From Nitrosomonas communis (GTDB lineage Bacteria; Pseudomonadota; Gammaproteobacteria; Burkholderiales; Nitrosomonadaceae): 64,000 nucleotides of DNA. The notes under the pieces are model-generated. The model was given only the letters and a program-made list of their open reading frames with translations, ran no database searches and was not told where the DNA came from. Positions within the stretch are counted from its first letter, which is position 1. Each line of letters starts with the position of its first letter. A program made the translations under genes and the position numbers. The DNA lies in contig NZ_CP011451.1 of the NCBI RefSeq assembly GCF_001007935.1, positions 2,232,001-2,296,000 of the forward strand, given 5' to 3'. Shown piece after piece: positions 1-8,930 of this stretch.

Positions 1-2
1 CA

Positions 3-920
3 ATTGCGGCAACAGCGGGAATTGAACGTATCGATTTCATTCGCTCACTGCAGCTTACTCTCGATCCAGCCCGACCGTCTGTTACATTGATTGCCCGGCC
101 AATCGATCAAGCTGATCCAGGCCATACTCTGCCGATGACAGATAATGCGCTAAATCCTGCAGAAATTCCTCTGGAGGCGATTCCCATTTGGGTATCGGAA
201 GCGATGGTTGATCTTTATGATTACCAAGTGGGCAAGCGTGTGGCGTTGCCGTTGAGTGAGGCGCAGCAGGACTATATTGTGGCTGGTGTATGGCGTGACT
301 ATGGGCGTCAATATGGTGCTATCCAGATGCAACTGGCTGATTACCAAAAGATAACAGGTGAACGACATGTCAATGAAGTAGCGCTCTGGCTACAGGCCGA
401 CGTCATGTCTGCGGAGGTTATGGTTTCGCTGAAAGCGCTACCATTTGGCGAATCGTTGACGTTCTGGCAGCCGAATGCAATTCGGGTAATCAGCCTCAAG
501 ATTTTTGATCGCAGTTTTGCCGTCACCTACCTGTTAGAACTGGTTGCGGTCGGGGTAGGCTTGCTCGGGGTGGCAGCCAGTTTCTCCGCGCAGGCACTGA
601 GGCGTGTCAAGGAATTTGGTATGTTACGCCATATCGGGGTGACACGCGGTCAAATCTATCGCATGCTGGCACTGGAAGGCGGATTGCTGGCTGGCTTTGG
701 GATCACTATCGGATTTTTATTGGGAGGAAGTATCAGTCTGATTCTCATTTTTATCGTTAATCCGCAGTCATTCCACTGGACGATGGAACTTCATCCACCC
801 TGGCAATGGCTGCTCATCATGGCGTTCGCCATGCTGATGGCAGCGGCAGTGACGGCGCTGCTCGCCGGACGGCACGCGGTGTCGGGCAATGTGATACGTG
901 CAGTTAAAGAGGATTGGTAA
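3..920 (+). CDS. FtsX-like ABC transporter permease, C-terminal part (runs off left edge)
   Basis: The frame is open from the first base of the window to a TAA at 918-920, so only the C-terminal ~305 residues are present. A TTG at 87 is an internal codon, not a convincing start. The last ~130 residues hold three hydrophobic segments (around VTYLLELVAVGVGLLGVAA, FGITIGFLLGGSISLILIFI and WLLIMAFAMLMAAAVTALLA) separated by a loop with FGMLRHIGVTRGQIYRML. This is the usual layout of the FtsX/MacB permease domain in LolE-like and attachment-type ABC exporters of the inner membrane. The next gene starts 6 bp downstream and belongs to the AttH family, which commonly accompanies this permease type, so the two are probably one operon. 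ATPase and substrate cannot be seen. Confidence 0.85.
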   Translation: MAATAGIERIDFIRSLQLTLDPARPSVTLIARPIDQADPGHTLPMTDNALNPAEIPLEAIPIWVSEAMVDLYDYQVGKRVALPLSEAQQDYIVAGVWRDYGRQYGAIQMQLADYQKITGERHVNEVALWLQADVMSAEVMVSLKALPFGESLTFWQPNAIRVISLKIFDRSFAVTYLLELVAVGVGLLGVAASFSAQALRRVKEFGMLRHIGVTRGQIYRMLALEGGLLAGFGITIGFLLGGSISLILIFIVNPQSFHWTMELHPPWQWLLIMAFAMLMAAAVTALLAGRHAVSGNVIRAVKEDW

Positions 921-926
921 GAGGTT

Positions 927-1997
927 ATGTATAAGCTGGTATCGTTCCTTATTTTATGGTTGACGTCGCTGGGAGTGCCTCTGGCAGCCCCGCCGGTATA
1001 TACCTCTGTGACGCCGCGAGCGCTGGTTTTTCCAGAGGATTTTGGTGCGCATGAAAATTTCCGCATTGAATGGTGGTATGTGACAGGCTGGTTGGAAACG
1101 TCCGATCAGCAGCCGCTGGGCTTCCAGGTTACTTTCTTCCGTCCGACCACTGAGCACGATGAGGATAATCCCAGCCGGTTTGCACCCAAACGGTTGATCA
1201 TCGGTCATGCGGCGCTGACCGATCCAACGGTCGGTAAACTGTTGCATGTGGAGAAAAGCGCGCGTGAGAGCTTTGACTTGGCTTATGCCAAGGCTGGTAA
1301 CAGCAATGTGAAACTGGATGACTGGTATTTTATTCGGGAAGCGGATGGCCATTACCGCACCTATGCTAAAGGGGCTGATTTTACGCTTGAGCTTTCATTG
1401 ACGCCGACGCAACCACTGATGTTGCAGGATCTGGATGGCTTTTCCCGCAAAGGACCGAAACCTGAGCAGGTCAGTTATTATTACAGTGAACCGCATTTGC
1501 AAGTCAGCGGCACGGTCACGCGCGATGATCGGGTTTTACCCGTGAAAGGCAGCGCCTGGCTCGATCACGAATGGTCTTCGGAATATCTTGATCCGAACGC
1601 GGAGGGGTGGGACTGGACCGGCATCAATCTGGACGATGGTTCGGCGTTGATGGCTTTTCAGATCCGTGGCAAGGACGGCAAGAAAGCGTGGGCCTATGCC
1701 GGTTTGCGCGACCCTTCTGGCCGCATGACTATTTTTTCGCCGGATGAAGTCAGCTTCCTTCCCGTGCGCACCTGGCGCTCTCCCCATACCAACGCAGTCT
1801 ATCCAGTCGTCATGCGCATCAAGACGAGGGATATTGAATGGAAGATCGAGCCGTTGCTGGATGATCAGGAACTCGATGCACGCCAATCGACGGGTGCGGT
1901 TTATTGGGAAGGGGCCGTCACCGTGACGCGTGATGGCCAGCCGGCAGGTCGCGGTTATCTGGAATTGACTGGCTATGATAAAGCGTTATCGATATAG
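927..1997 (+). CDS. AttH/CrtC-family lipocalin-like secreted protein
   Basis: A 356-residue protein with an N-terminal signal peptide (hydrophobic run to about residue 21, ending VPLAAPP), so probably periplasmic or outer-membrane associated. Family hallmarks are FRIEWWYVTGWL near residue 45, FFRPT soon after, and SAWLDHEWSS about residue 210. These are typical of the AttH/hydroxyneurosporene-dehydratase (CrtC) lipocalin-like family (two beta-barrel halves). In non-carotenogenic bacteria such proteins usually sit beside an FtsX-like ABC permease, as here; the role in that system is not well defined. Start chosen at ATG 927, 6 bp after the permease stop, implying translational coupling. No defect seen. 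Confidence 0.85.
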   Translation: MYKLVSFLILWLTSLGVPLAAPPVYTSVTPRALVFPEDFGAHENFRIEWWYVTGWLETSDQQPLGFQVTFFRPTTEHDEDNPSRFAPKRLIIGHAALTDPTVGKLLHVEKSARESFDLAYAKAGNSNVKLDDWYFIREADGHYRTYAKGADFTLELSLTPTQPLMLQDLDGFSRKGPKPEQVSYYYSEPHLQVSGTVTRDDRVLPVKGSAWLDHEWSSEYLDPNAEGWDWTGINLDDGSALMAFQIRGKDGKKAWAYAGLRDPSGRMTIFSPDEVSFLPVRTWRSPHTNAVYPVVMRIKTRDIEWKIEPLLDDQELDARQSTGAVYWEGAVTVTRDGQPAGRGYLELTGYDKALSI

Positions 1998-2013
1998 CTG
2001 ATAGCAAAATAAG

Positions 2014-2241
2014 ATGAAACTGACTGACAACGAAATTTGCGATATCACGCAGCGCCTGGAAGCGGGCAAGTCGTTGCCGGACAAATACCGTCTCCTGCTA
2101 TTCGAAGATAAGCGCGAAGTGGAGTTGGTCTGAAATGGTAAGACGAACGAAGTGTGTAACATCGTGCTGCCCTTTCAGACGATTGAGCAAGTGGACGAAC
2201 CGCGTGCGGAAAAACCATCGGATACGGGGCCTTGCAAATGA
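2014..2241 (+). pseudogene. Small gene upstream of type III DNA methyltransferase, with in-frame TGA
   Basis: Reads MKLTDNEICDITQRLEAGK onward for 39 codons, meets TGA at 2131-2133, then continues in the same frame (NGKTNEVCNIVLPFQTIEQV) to a TGA at 2239-2241. A single TGG-to-TGA change would explain the break (expected EVELVWNGKT). The final stop overlaps the ATG of the methyltransferase gene (ATGA at 2238-2241), so the intact gene was translationally coupled to it. Small proteins of this type are found ahead of mod-like genes; their function is unknown to me. Non-functional as written unless TGA is read through. Confidence 0.6.
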
Positions 2242-2620
2242 GCCTGTTCGATATTGACAATCGCGGACGGCAGCTCAAAGGCTGGATCAATAAGCTCATC
2301 TGGGGCGATAACAAGCTGATTCTTTCCAGCTTGAAGAATGGGCCATTATATGAAGAAATCGAAAAACAGGGTGGCCTCAAGCTGATCCACATAGACCCGC
2401 CGTTTGATGTGGGTGTTGATTTTTCGATAGATATCGAAATTGGCTGTGATACTTTCACCAAGAAATCCAATGGTCTCGAAGAAATTGCTTATCTTGATAT
2501 CTGGGTAAGGGCGCGGATTCCTTAATCGTGATGATCTACGAACGGTTGGTGCTGATGCGCGCGATCTGCTCGCGGAAGATGGCAGCATTTATGTACATTG
2601 TGTATTGTTGTAGAAGATGC
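2238..2620 (+). pseudogene. Type III restriction-modification methyltransferase (mod), truncated remnant
   Basis: Starts at ATG 2238 (MSLFDIDNRGRQLKGWINK). It carries the adenine-methyltransferase motif IV context LIHIDPPFDVGVDFS at about residues 52-66. The frame ends at 2525. A further piece in another frame reads MIYERLVLMR...LAEDGSIYVHC, the next conserved block of the same family. The remaining several hundred codons are missing. This and the res fragments at 5.8-7.2 kb are the two ends of one dead type III R-M locus, the middle of which has been replaced by unrelated sequence and IS elements. Confidence 0.7.
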
Positions 2621-2776
2621 GATGCGGTGGCGAAAAGACAACCTTAGCCCATCCAAAATGAAAGATTATAAAGCGTGGTTAAACAAGATATTGATGAGGT
2701 TGAAAAGGCGTTAGTGTTGTGCTAGAGCTCTTATTTTCTGGTATATAGTACGCCTTTTTTATTGTCAATTTATGAG

Positions 2777-2810
2777 ATATTAGAGGAGGAAAGGTCTCCC
2801 CCTCTAATAT
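2777..2810 (-). terminator. Hairpin just after the 2815-3600 gene
   Basis: A perfect 10-bp inverted repeat, ATATTAGAGG (2777-2786) against CCTCTAATAT (2801-2810) with a 14-nt loop, begins 4 bp beyond the stop codon of the minus-strand gene. There is no clear U-tract, so termination efficiency is uncertain; it may mainly protect the mRNA 3' end. Confidence 0.45.
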
Positions 2811-2814
2811 TCTA

Positions 2815-3600
2815 TTAACTTTCTCCGGTAATGACGTTATTCCAAGTGGGCGGTTGACCTACCAACATAATTGACACATCGTTGCCAAAGTTAACGATGA
2901 AAGTATCAGCCTCAATTTTGATATTCGTAATATGACCGGCCAACTCTTCACGAGTTAAATCATACTCAGTGAAATCCAGCATATCCCCTTCCTGCCCATT
3001 ATAGTTATTAATTGTCCAGCGCCCTATATCATGGAAAACAAAATTTTCTGCTCCCTTTTCACCATGGCAGGGTTCACCTGGACGTGCGTCGACATGCTTT
3101 TGTTTATCACCACCACGGTCTTTACCATCATGATCTTTGCTACCTTGGTCTTTACCGCTCTGGCCTGTACCACCAGAGCCGTCTGTTCTTGGAGCATCCG
3201 TAATTGGGGCACTCGTATCAGCACTTAGAGCATCAGTAATCGGGGCGCTAGTATCTGCACTTAGAGCATCAGTAATTGGGGCACTAGTATCTGCATTTGG
3301 AGCATCAGTAGTTGAGGCACTAGTATCAGTACTTGGAGTATCAGTAGTTGGGGCACTAGTATCAGTACTTAGGGTGCCAGTAGTGGGGACATCAGTGGGA
3401 CTACGATAAAAATGTACGTTGTGTACAGTAGAGTAAGTATCTATCATTTTCAGCCAGTCTTGAAAATAACCATTGTAATAATGGTAGTAGTCATCTTTAG
3501 ATACTTCTACACCACCATTGTAATAATGCCGGTCATCATCTTTAGATATTGCAGCTATATTATCGCCACTCGTGCCATTATCAGCGCTTGTACTCATCAT
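2815..3600 (-). CDS. Asp/Thr-rich repeat protein with RTX/serralysin-like C-terminus
   Basis: A 261-residue acidic protein with no signal peptide. The N-terminal third holds two similar blocks (SKDDDRHYYNGG and SKDDYYHYYNGY). The middle is about five units of a 12-residue repeat (pattern TDALSADTSAPI), then a Gly/Asp/Lys-rich linker (GKDQGSKDHDGKDRGG). The last ~65 residues (FVFHDIGRWTINNYNGQEGD, DFTEYDLT) resemble the C-terminal domain of RTX/serralysin-type proteins, which carries the uncleaved type I secretion signal. I infer a type I-secreted surface or extracellular protein of unknown role; no T1SS genes are in the window. Start could be 3600 or 3597 (Met-Met). It is an intact gene inside a dead R-M locus. 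Confidence 0.65.
   Translation of the reverse strand: MMSTSADNGTSGDNIAAISKDDDRHYYNGGVEVSKDDYYHYYNGYFQDWLKMIDTYSTVHNVHFYRSPTDVPTTGTLSTDTSAPTTDTPSTDTSASTTDAPNADTSAPITDALSADTSAPITDALSADTSAPITDAPRTDGSGGTGQSGKDQGSKDHDGKDRGGDKQKHVDARPGEPCHGEKGAENFVFHDIGRWTINNYNGQEGDMLDFTEYDLTREELAGHITNIKIEADTFIVNFGNDVSIMLVGQPPTWNNVITGES
3196..3390 (-). repeat. Tandem 36-bp coding repeats
   Basis: About five imperfect 36-bp units inside the gene at 2815-3600, each encoding 12 residues of the form T-D-A-x-S-A-D-T-S-A-P-I. Two adjacent units (3220-3290) are nearly identical, as expected for recent slippage expansion. Confidence 0.8.
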
Positions 3601-3608
3601 ATTCCCCT

Positions 3609-4142
3609 TATATGTTTGGAATCAATACTCGTTGAACAATCTTTCGGATCATGTTGGGAATTGCTATCTTCTGAGTCCATCTCGTGCCTGTTTTAATGAG
3701 CCTACAAGGGATTGCTACGATCAAAGGATTCATGAAGTAAAATCCCAACCCAGATTTACTGAGCTATTGTTTGGAAGAAACTACCTCATGGGTTAAGCTA
3801 AATTACCCTTAATAATGCAGAAGTAATTTGGTCACTTTGATTTTTAAATTTCAAAGAGCTCTCAAGATTGAATAATATTGATCTTGTTTATTTTTAGGGA
3901 ATGTTGGTAGTTCTAGCCCTGTACTTTCAATCCTTCAAATTAATATCCGTCATTTCGCGCTACTCGGTTTCATCCATCCTATCCGCTGGTAAGCCAACTA
4001 GTACCGACAAACATTCTGCTCCTCTCGCATCTTCAAGCCCTTTAATCCTTGGGTTGCTCACAGAATGCTACCTATAACCTCTGTTGAGGCAAAAGGAAAG
4101 AGGAAACAGCAAGCAGACACTCGATCCTCTATGTGCTAGCCC
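3609..4142. other. Intergenic stretch, no gene recognised
   Basis: AT-rich sequence upstream of the minus-strand repeat protein. Only short unconvincing frames are present. It should contain that gene's promoter, but I cannot point to clear -35/-10 boxes. Confidence 0.5.
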
Positions 4143-4319
4143 TTACTGTACCGCCGGCATAAAACTGCTCTTTGGCAATAAGTTTGTTTTCGGTAGTTCT
4201 ACAAGCGCGGGACTTCGCTTGGCAATAATATGAATGCGCTCCCCTTTGAATCGCACCAGAAGCAATTCGTCAACAAAATGCCTGGCAGCATTAATACCAA
4301 GAGCGAGAAAATGAATTCG
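4143..4319 (-). other. Unrecognised coding-like fragment
   Basis: A 58-codon minus-strand frame without a start codon, reading INAARHFVDELLLVRFKGER onward and ending KSSFMPAVQ then TAA. Its composition looks like a real protein C-terminus, possibly of a transposase or other gene cut by rearrangement. I do not recognise the family. Confidence 0.2.
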
Positions 4320-4476
4320 TTACATTAAAATTTCCTAATTCTTGGGGTTACCACCTTAGCATGTAACGATGCTATAGAATAAAAAATAGACTGACAATAA
4401 TACAAAAGCATACATTTTAGCTGTTTGTGCTAGGAATTTCTCCAAGAAATTTGAAGAAGAAAACCAGATGATCTGA

Positions 4477-5809
4477 CTATCTCGTTTTTTTACATTTGCT
4501 GGCAAAGCTTATATCTGTGCTATTGCTGCCAATCTTCTGCCGTATCTGGGCAATACTGCTAGTACCTTGTATTTGTTTGGCGATCGCCAGCAGGCAAAAT
4601 CGGATAGCTGCCAAATGAATGGATGTGATATAGGCGACGTAGTGGTTGCTTTGCTCTTTCAGCAATCCGAGCGAGAGGCTGCTTTGCTTCTTTGAAATAA
4701 ACTTCAACTGCCCACTGCATGACATAGCGTTGTAAAATCTCTGTGGCGGATAAAGCGGTACCGGTACATAAAAAGACTACCCAGTCATGCTTGCCTGTTT
4801 GGGTTTTAGTTTGATCCATCGCACCACGGACAAATAACAATCGAATTTAACCCATTGTTCAGAGTCCTTAGGGCTTTCGGCCAGATTGAGTTCTGCATCT
4901 ACCATTTTAGCCTGGTAGCCACAGCCGGCAATCATCTGACGTTTTTACCGACACTGTGCCGATAGAGTGCTCTAGCATCCGATTTCTGTCTCACATGCTA
5001 CCTGCGGCATATTCACTTACGCGATATTTCATCCTGTTTTTCTTCATCCTGAGAATGGCAAGCAATGCGGTTTCCTGGCTCAGGCGTATCATTGCTTTGC
5101 TGTCGTACCATACATCGGCCAATAGATAACTTGCGTCAATCCCAGCCCGTACATTCCGGTGAATCATACTGGCAACCATCTCCGGCTTACTTTGGTTTTG
5201 AACAATACGATAACGCTTCGCCACTATACTGCGCCCATCCTGAAATGGCTGTTCCAGAGGCTGGGCTTTTACCTGGCTAATAAACAATTCACTATCCAGT
5301 AGCACCAGACCTTCTTCGCTTGCCAGACCCAGTGTCACTACTTGTTGTCCCATCACATGCCTTCCCAGGGTGTGATCAAAATGGCTCGAAATGCCAGGCA
5401 TCTTGTAGCCAAACCGTCGCACCACCGTATCATCCACAACAAACCTACTATCCTTCGCCTGATAACTTGACAACGCCTTGCGCGCAACCTGCTTATGATG
5501 CTTGCGCCAGTTCAGATCCTGCCGGTTCAGCGTCTCATAAAGTACATCTTTACCCATCCCTTGCAACAGCCCTTCGCGCGTAAACATGCCAATAGATTCT
5601 TTCTTTAACCACAACCACAGCGATAGTATGTCAATCACTTCATTGATGGGCCTGCCCGAATGTTTGCTAAATCCACAACGGCTTAATAAGGTTCTTATCC
5701 CTAGCCGTTGCCAAAGCATAGCCAAAATATTATCAATTAAGAGCCCGCTTGCTTGCAAAAGATCGGACGTTAAAGCTGGTAAAGCTGTGATTTTTGTGAC
5801 AGGATTCAT
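4477..5809 (-). pseudogene. IS4-like transposase, frameshifted
   Basis: The N-terminal 272 residues (ATG at 5809, MNPVTKITALPALTSDLLQ) are intact, with VVDDTVVRRFGYKMPGIS and LLADVWYDSKAMIRL around the first and second acidic catalytic positions. The frame then stops at 4991. The rest continues in other frames: MQWAVEVYFKEAKQ (third catalytic Glu region) and LGLLKEQSNHYVAYITSIHL, IRFCLLAIAKQIQG. At least two frameshifts separate the parts, so the element cannot transpose by itself. I could not define its terminal repeats. It lies directly beside a fragment of res, so it probably entered the R-M locus. Confidence 0.7.
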
Positions 5810-5894
5810 AGGTGTTCTAACAGGAAGTCAATAATTACCTCGCAGTGCATTTCAAGCTGGACTATGTCAACGCGGCTGGTGATATTGTTAACTA

Positions 5895-6895
5895 ACGTGA
5901 GTTCGACATAAGAATCATCAAATCACGACTGGAAGAGCTTGAGGGAGCCTGATATTAAGTGAGGGTTTCTTCTCGCGAAAGGTGTAAGCCACCAATCCGG
6001 CTATCAGATTAACAAAAAAGTTAACTGGGCTGCGATGGCGGGAGTGCTCGATTTGCGAGATATTCTTCAATGGGTCATTGACGCTCTCAATGATCGAACG
6101 TTTACGTAGCAGCAGCTTGTCAAACAACGGCAACAGCTTGTTTTTCATGTTCTTGCGTACTTTGGTGATGAGCTGCACGCCTTGCTCGCGGAGTTGCTCA
6201 AAGAGTGATTGCGAAATGTAGCCCCGGTCACCGAAGAGTTTGCCAAACAAGGAGCGCGTCACCTCTGGTACCGGGTCACGGTCATCCACATTGCCCGCCG
6301 TTATTTTTACCCCTGGCAATTCTCCCTGGTCATTAATGACCAGGTGCAGCTTGAATCCATAAAACCAACCCATGCTGGCCTTTCCCCGGGCAGCAAACCC
6401 TGCCATTACTTGATGAGACCCAATACGGCGATTATGGCACACACTAATCTTAGTCGAATCAATGAAACTGATCCCACTACATTGCCCAAAGCGACTGGTC
6501 AGAAAACAGCACAAAGGCACCAGGCTACCTTGCAACAGCTCCACAAAGCGGTGGTAACTCACCAACCCTGGAAAATAATCGCGCTGATACCTCAACACGT
6601 AATTCAGGTAATAGTGTTTAAACGTCCGGTACCCGGATAGATGAAACCCGACCATGATGGTCATGATTTCGCTTAGACACAGCGCTCCTTGCCGCCGACG
6701 CTGTTTCAGCGATGACTCTAATAAGTGCTGCTCCCATTGCGGCTCAAACTCTTTACAAAATTCGTCACTCTCACAAAAAATCGTTGTAGTATCCATGGAA
6801 ATCTGACTCCTCTCATGATGAAATTCTTTTGCAAAACCATTTCATCATAAGGAATTCAGGTTTCTTTTACAGCTTTTCTTATGTCGAACTCACGT
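5895..6895 (-). mobile_element. IS982-family insertion sequence (1001 bp)
   Basis: Ends in near-perfect inverted repeats starting ACGTGAGTTCGACATAAGAA at 5895 and finishing as its complement at 6895. It is flanked by the 6-bp duplication TAACTA (5889-5894 and 6896-6901). It interrupts the res remnant. It carries one intact transposase gene and is the likely parent of the MITE copies at 26.7 and 34.4 kb and the end fragments at 28.2 and 45.7 kb. Confidence 0.85.
5918..6796 (-). CDS. IS982-family transposase
   Basis: A complete 292-residue DDE transposase starting MDTTTIFCESDEFCKEFEPQ. The family region LSEIMTIMVGFHLSGYRTFK lies near residue 42. Candidate catalytic acids are in SFIDSTKISV (Asp), LFGDRGYIS (Asp) and RSIIESVNDPLKN (Glu). 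Length and motifs fit IS982 transposases and the frame is undamaged, so this element may be active and able to move its MITE derivatives in trans. Confidence 0.85.
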   Translation of the reverse strand: MDTTTIFCESDEFCKEFEPQWEQHLLESSLKQRRRQGALCLSEIMTIMVGFHLSGYRTFKHYYLNYVLRYQRDYFPGLVSYHRFVELLQGSLVPLCCFLTSRFGQCSGISFIDSTKISVCHNRRIGSHQVMAGFAARGKASMGWFYGFKLHLVINDQGELPGVKITAGNVDDRDPVPEVTRSLFGKLFGDRGYISQSLFEQLREQGVQLITKVRKNMKNKLLPLFDKLLLRKRSIIESVNDPLKNISQIEHSRHRSPVNFFVNLIAGLVAYTFREKKPSLNIRLPQALPVVI

Positions 6896-7178
6896 TAACT
6901 ACTACCCTGATTTTTTGGTGAGATTGTCTTCTGACTACATTGTTGTGGTAGAAACCAAAGGACAGCAAGATTTGGACGTGCCTTTAAAATGCAGCGATTG
7001 CGTCAGTGGTGGGAGGATGCTAATGCGCTGCGAGTAGGTATGAATTATGATTTTGTCTATGTGAATGAAGCAGGCTATAAGCAATATGCCCCCAAGTCAT
7101 TTGCAGATTTACTGGCCGGGTTTCGTGAGTACAAGAATGACTATCCAGCGATATTCCAATAAATGGGGAGGTGAGACC

Positions 7179-7593
7179 GTGAGGGAAGCAAAGCAGTTGG
7201 TTCAGTTGATTTTGCACGCTTGGCCGGATACCCCCAAGCGATTTACCTGTTTGGATCGTGGGTACGGAATATGAACGAGCTGAAAGTGATGTAGACATTG
7301 CCGTGCTGTTGCCGCCCACGCAAGCGAAAGAGGCGGGTTCGCTTTTATTCAGTGAGCTACATCAGGCGCTGCAAATAGCGGTGAATAAGGATGTAGACTT
7401 GATCAATTTGCGCCTGGCTCCGACAGTGTTGCAAAAGGAGATTATTATGAGTGGTGAGCGGCTTTTTCAGAGCACTGGAACGGCTGCCGATGAATTTGAA
7501 ATGCTAGTGCTCTCGTTCTATCAAAAGCTCAATGAGGAACGTGCGGATATTTTAGCGGAAGGTTTACGCAGTGGAAAATTCTACGACCCATGA
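7179..7593 (+). pseudogene. mntA: MntA-type nucleotidyltransferase antitoxin, frameshifted
   Basis: A GTG start at 7179 with GGGGAGG 7-13 bp upstream gives VREAKQLVQLILHAWPDT, then the frame slips. The nucleotidyltransferase core is spread over three frames: QAIYLFGS in one, and GTEYERAESDVDIAVLLPP in another (the GS...SDxD signature of MntA minimal NTases). Single-base losses or gains in the C-run near 7230 and the G-run near 7258 would restore one protein. The remainder (7258-7593) is open to a TGA at 7591-7593, which overlaps the hepT ATG at 7590 (ATGA). In the family MntA AMPylates and neutralises HepT; here it is dead, as is its toxin. Confidence 0.7.
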
Positions 7594-7609
7594 ACGATAT
7601 TATTCTTAG

Positions 7610-8930
7610 GAACGAGGATTCAATAACTCCAGAGCTTTGAGTTGTAAATTAAGTTGCCGCTGATAGAGTATTTCGGTTATGTTCTGACAATGAAGATAAC
7701 CACCTATGCCCCGGAAGTCGAAGCGCAAATGCGCAATTTTTATCACAGCTTATCGGAAAAAGACCGCCGCCGCTATGCTGCCGTTGAGGCGGCAAAGCTG
7801 GGTCACGGAGGGATCACCTACCTTTGTCAGGTATTACACTGCGATGAAGGCACCGTTAGCCGTGGCCTGAAAGAGTTAAAGATGCCGTTGCTTGAAAAGG
7901 AGAAACGTATTCGGCAAGCAGGAGGTGGGCGAAAGTCAGTTGTGGAGACGATGGCAGGGCTGGATGAAGCTTTTTTAGAGATGTTAAAAAATCATACTGC
8001 CGGCTCACCAATAGATGAATCCGTAAAGTGGTCAAATTTGAGCCGCAGCGAAATGGCTGAGAAGCTAAAACAGTGCGGATTTAGCGTGAGTGTGACCGTT
8101 GTTGATCAATTGCTCGACAAACATCATTTTCGCCGCCGTCAAGCCTTCAAGGTTGAAGCCGGGAAAAAGAACCTGCCGCATCGGGACGAGCAGTTCAAAA
8201 ATATCGAGCGCCTCAAAGAAGAGTACCGGGTCCAGGGTAATCCGGTGATGAGTATGGACGTTAAAAAAAAGAATTGATCGGTAATTTTTATCGCCCCGGA
8301 AAGCTCTATACCACTGAGGTCGTGCGGGTCAATGATCATGATTTTGCATCCTTGGCAGACAGTAAAATTGTGCCTCATGGGCTGTATGACATCCATCGCA
8401 AAAGCGGCTATATCGTATTAGGCACGAGCCATGATACCTCTGAATTCGCTTGCACCTGTATCCGGCATGGGTGGTTGAACTATGGTCAACTGGACTATCC
8501 AAAGGCGACGAGTATTTTATTGCTCTGCGACTGTGGAGGCAGCAATAATGCACGCCACGCTATCTTTAAAGAGGAGTTACAGAAATTGGCAGATGAATTG
8601 GCTATTGAGATTCGTATCGCTCACTATCCCCCGTACACGTCAAAATATAATCCCATAGAGCATCGATTATTTCCTCATATCACCAAAGCTTGTAGTGGAG
8701 TTATTTTTACCAGTGTCGAGCGGGTCAAAGCAGTCATGAGTAAAGCAAAAACTTCTCAGGGACTAAAGGTCTTTATCTCAATTATGGATAGGGTATTTGA
8801 AACTGGGCGCAAAGTGGCGGATGGCTTTAAAGAAAATATCACCATTGAGTTTGACCCGTTTTTACCGAAATGGAATTATGTTGCTATTCCATCTGCCAGC
8901 ATAATTTCTGGGGTTATTAAATCCTGATTC
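7610..8930 (+). mobile_element. ISAzo13-type insertion sequence (1321 bp)
   Basis: Bounded by 23-bp imperfect inverted repeats (GAACGAGGATTCAATAACTC at 7610; complement of GAATCAGGATTTAATAACCC ending at 8930). Flanked by the direct repeat CTTAG (7605-7609, 8931-8935). Inserted in hepT codon 7. Contains one transposase split into two frames at an A8 run. Confidence 0.8.
7687..8927 (+). CDS. ISAzo13-family transposase in two frames (possible -1 frameshift)
   Basis: The first frame (7687-8277 from MKITTYAPEVEAQMRN) has a helix-turn-helix region (LCQVLHCDEGTVSRGLKELK) and ends DVKKKN then TGA. The second frame (from about 8270 to 8927) begins ELIGNFYRPG and includes LLLCDCGGSNN and PYTSKYNPIEHRLFPH, the second Asp and the Glu of the DDE triad (NPIEHRLF is a family hallmark). 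They meet at a run of eight A (8263-8270). A -1 slip gives MSMDVKKKELIGNF, matching the normal family sequence, so this is either a programmed frameshift or a one-base mutation. Everything else is intact. Confidence 0.75.

Larger units (their letters stand above)
5843..7162 (+). pseudogene. Type III restriction endonuclease (res) C-terminus, split by IS982
   Basis: The piece at 5843-5894 reads YLAVHFKLDYVNAAGDIVN. After the IS982 element (5895-6895) it resumes at 6896 as NYYPDFLVRLSSDYIVVVET followed by KGQQDLD. Removing the IS and one TAACTA copy joins the halves in frame. PDFLV...VVVETKG is the PD-(D/E)xK nuclease core found at the end of Res subunits. About 20 codons later a 1-base loss shifts the frame; the true end (LRQWWEDANALRVGMNYDF ... 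AIFQ) is in the next frame and stops at 7160-7162. The helicase part is missing. Confidence 0.7.

Noticed and set aside
2131..2133. TGA as selenocysteine or a reassigned codon
   Set aside because: Stops in other broken genes include TAA, and many intact genes here end in TGA. The flanking family sequence expects Trp, so mutation is simpler.
3196..3390. Tandem 36-bp repeats as a CRISPR array
   Set aside because: Units are contiguous, without unique spacers, and in frame with an acidic repeat protein; no cas genes are nearby.
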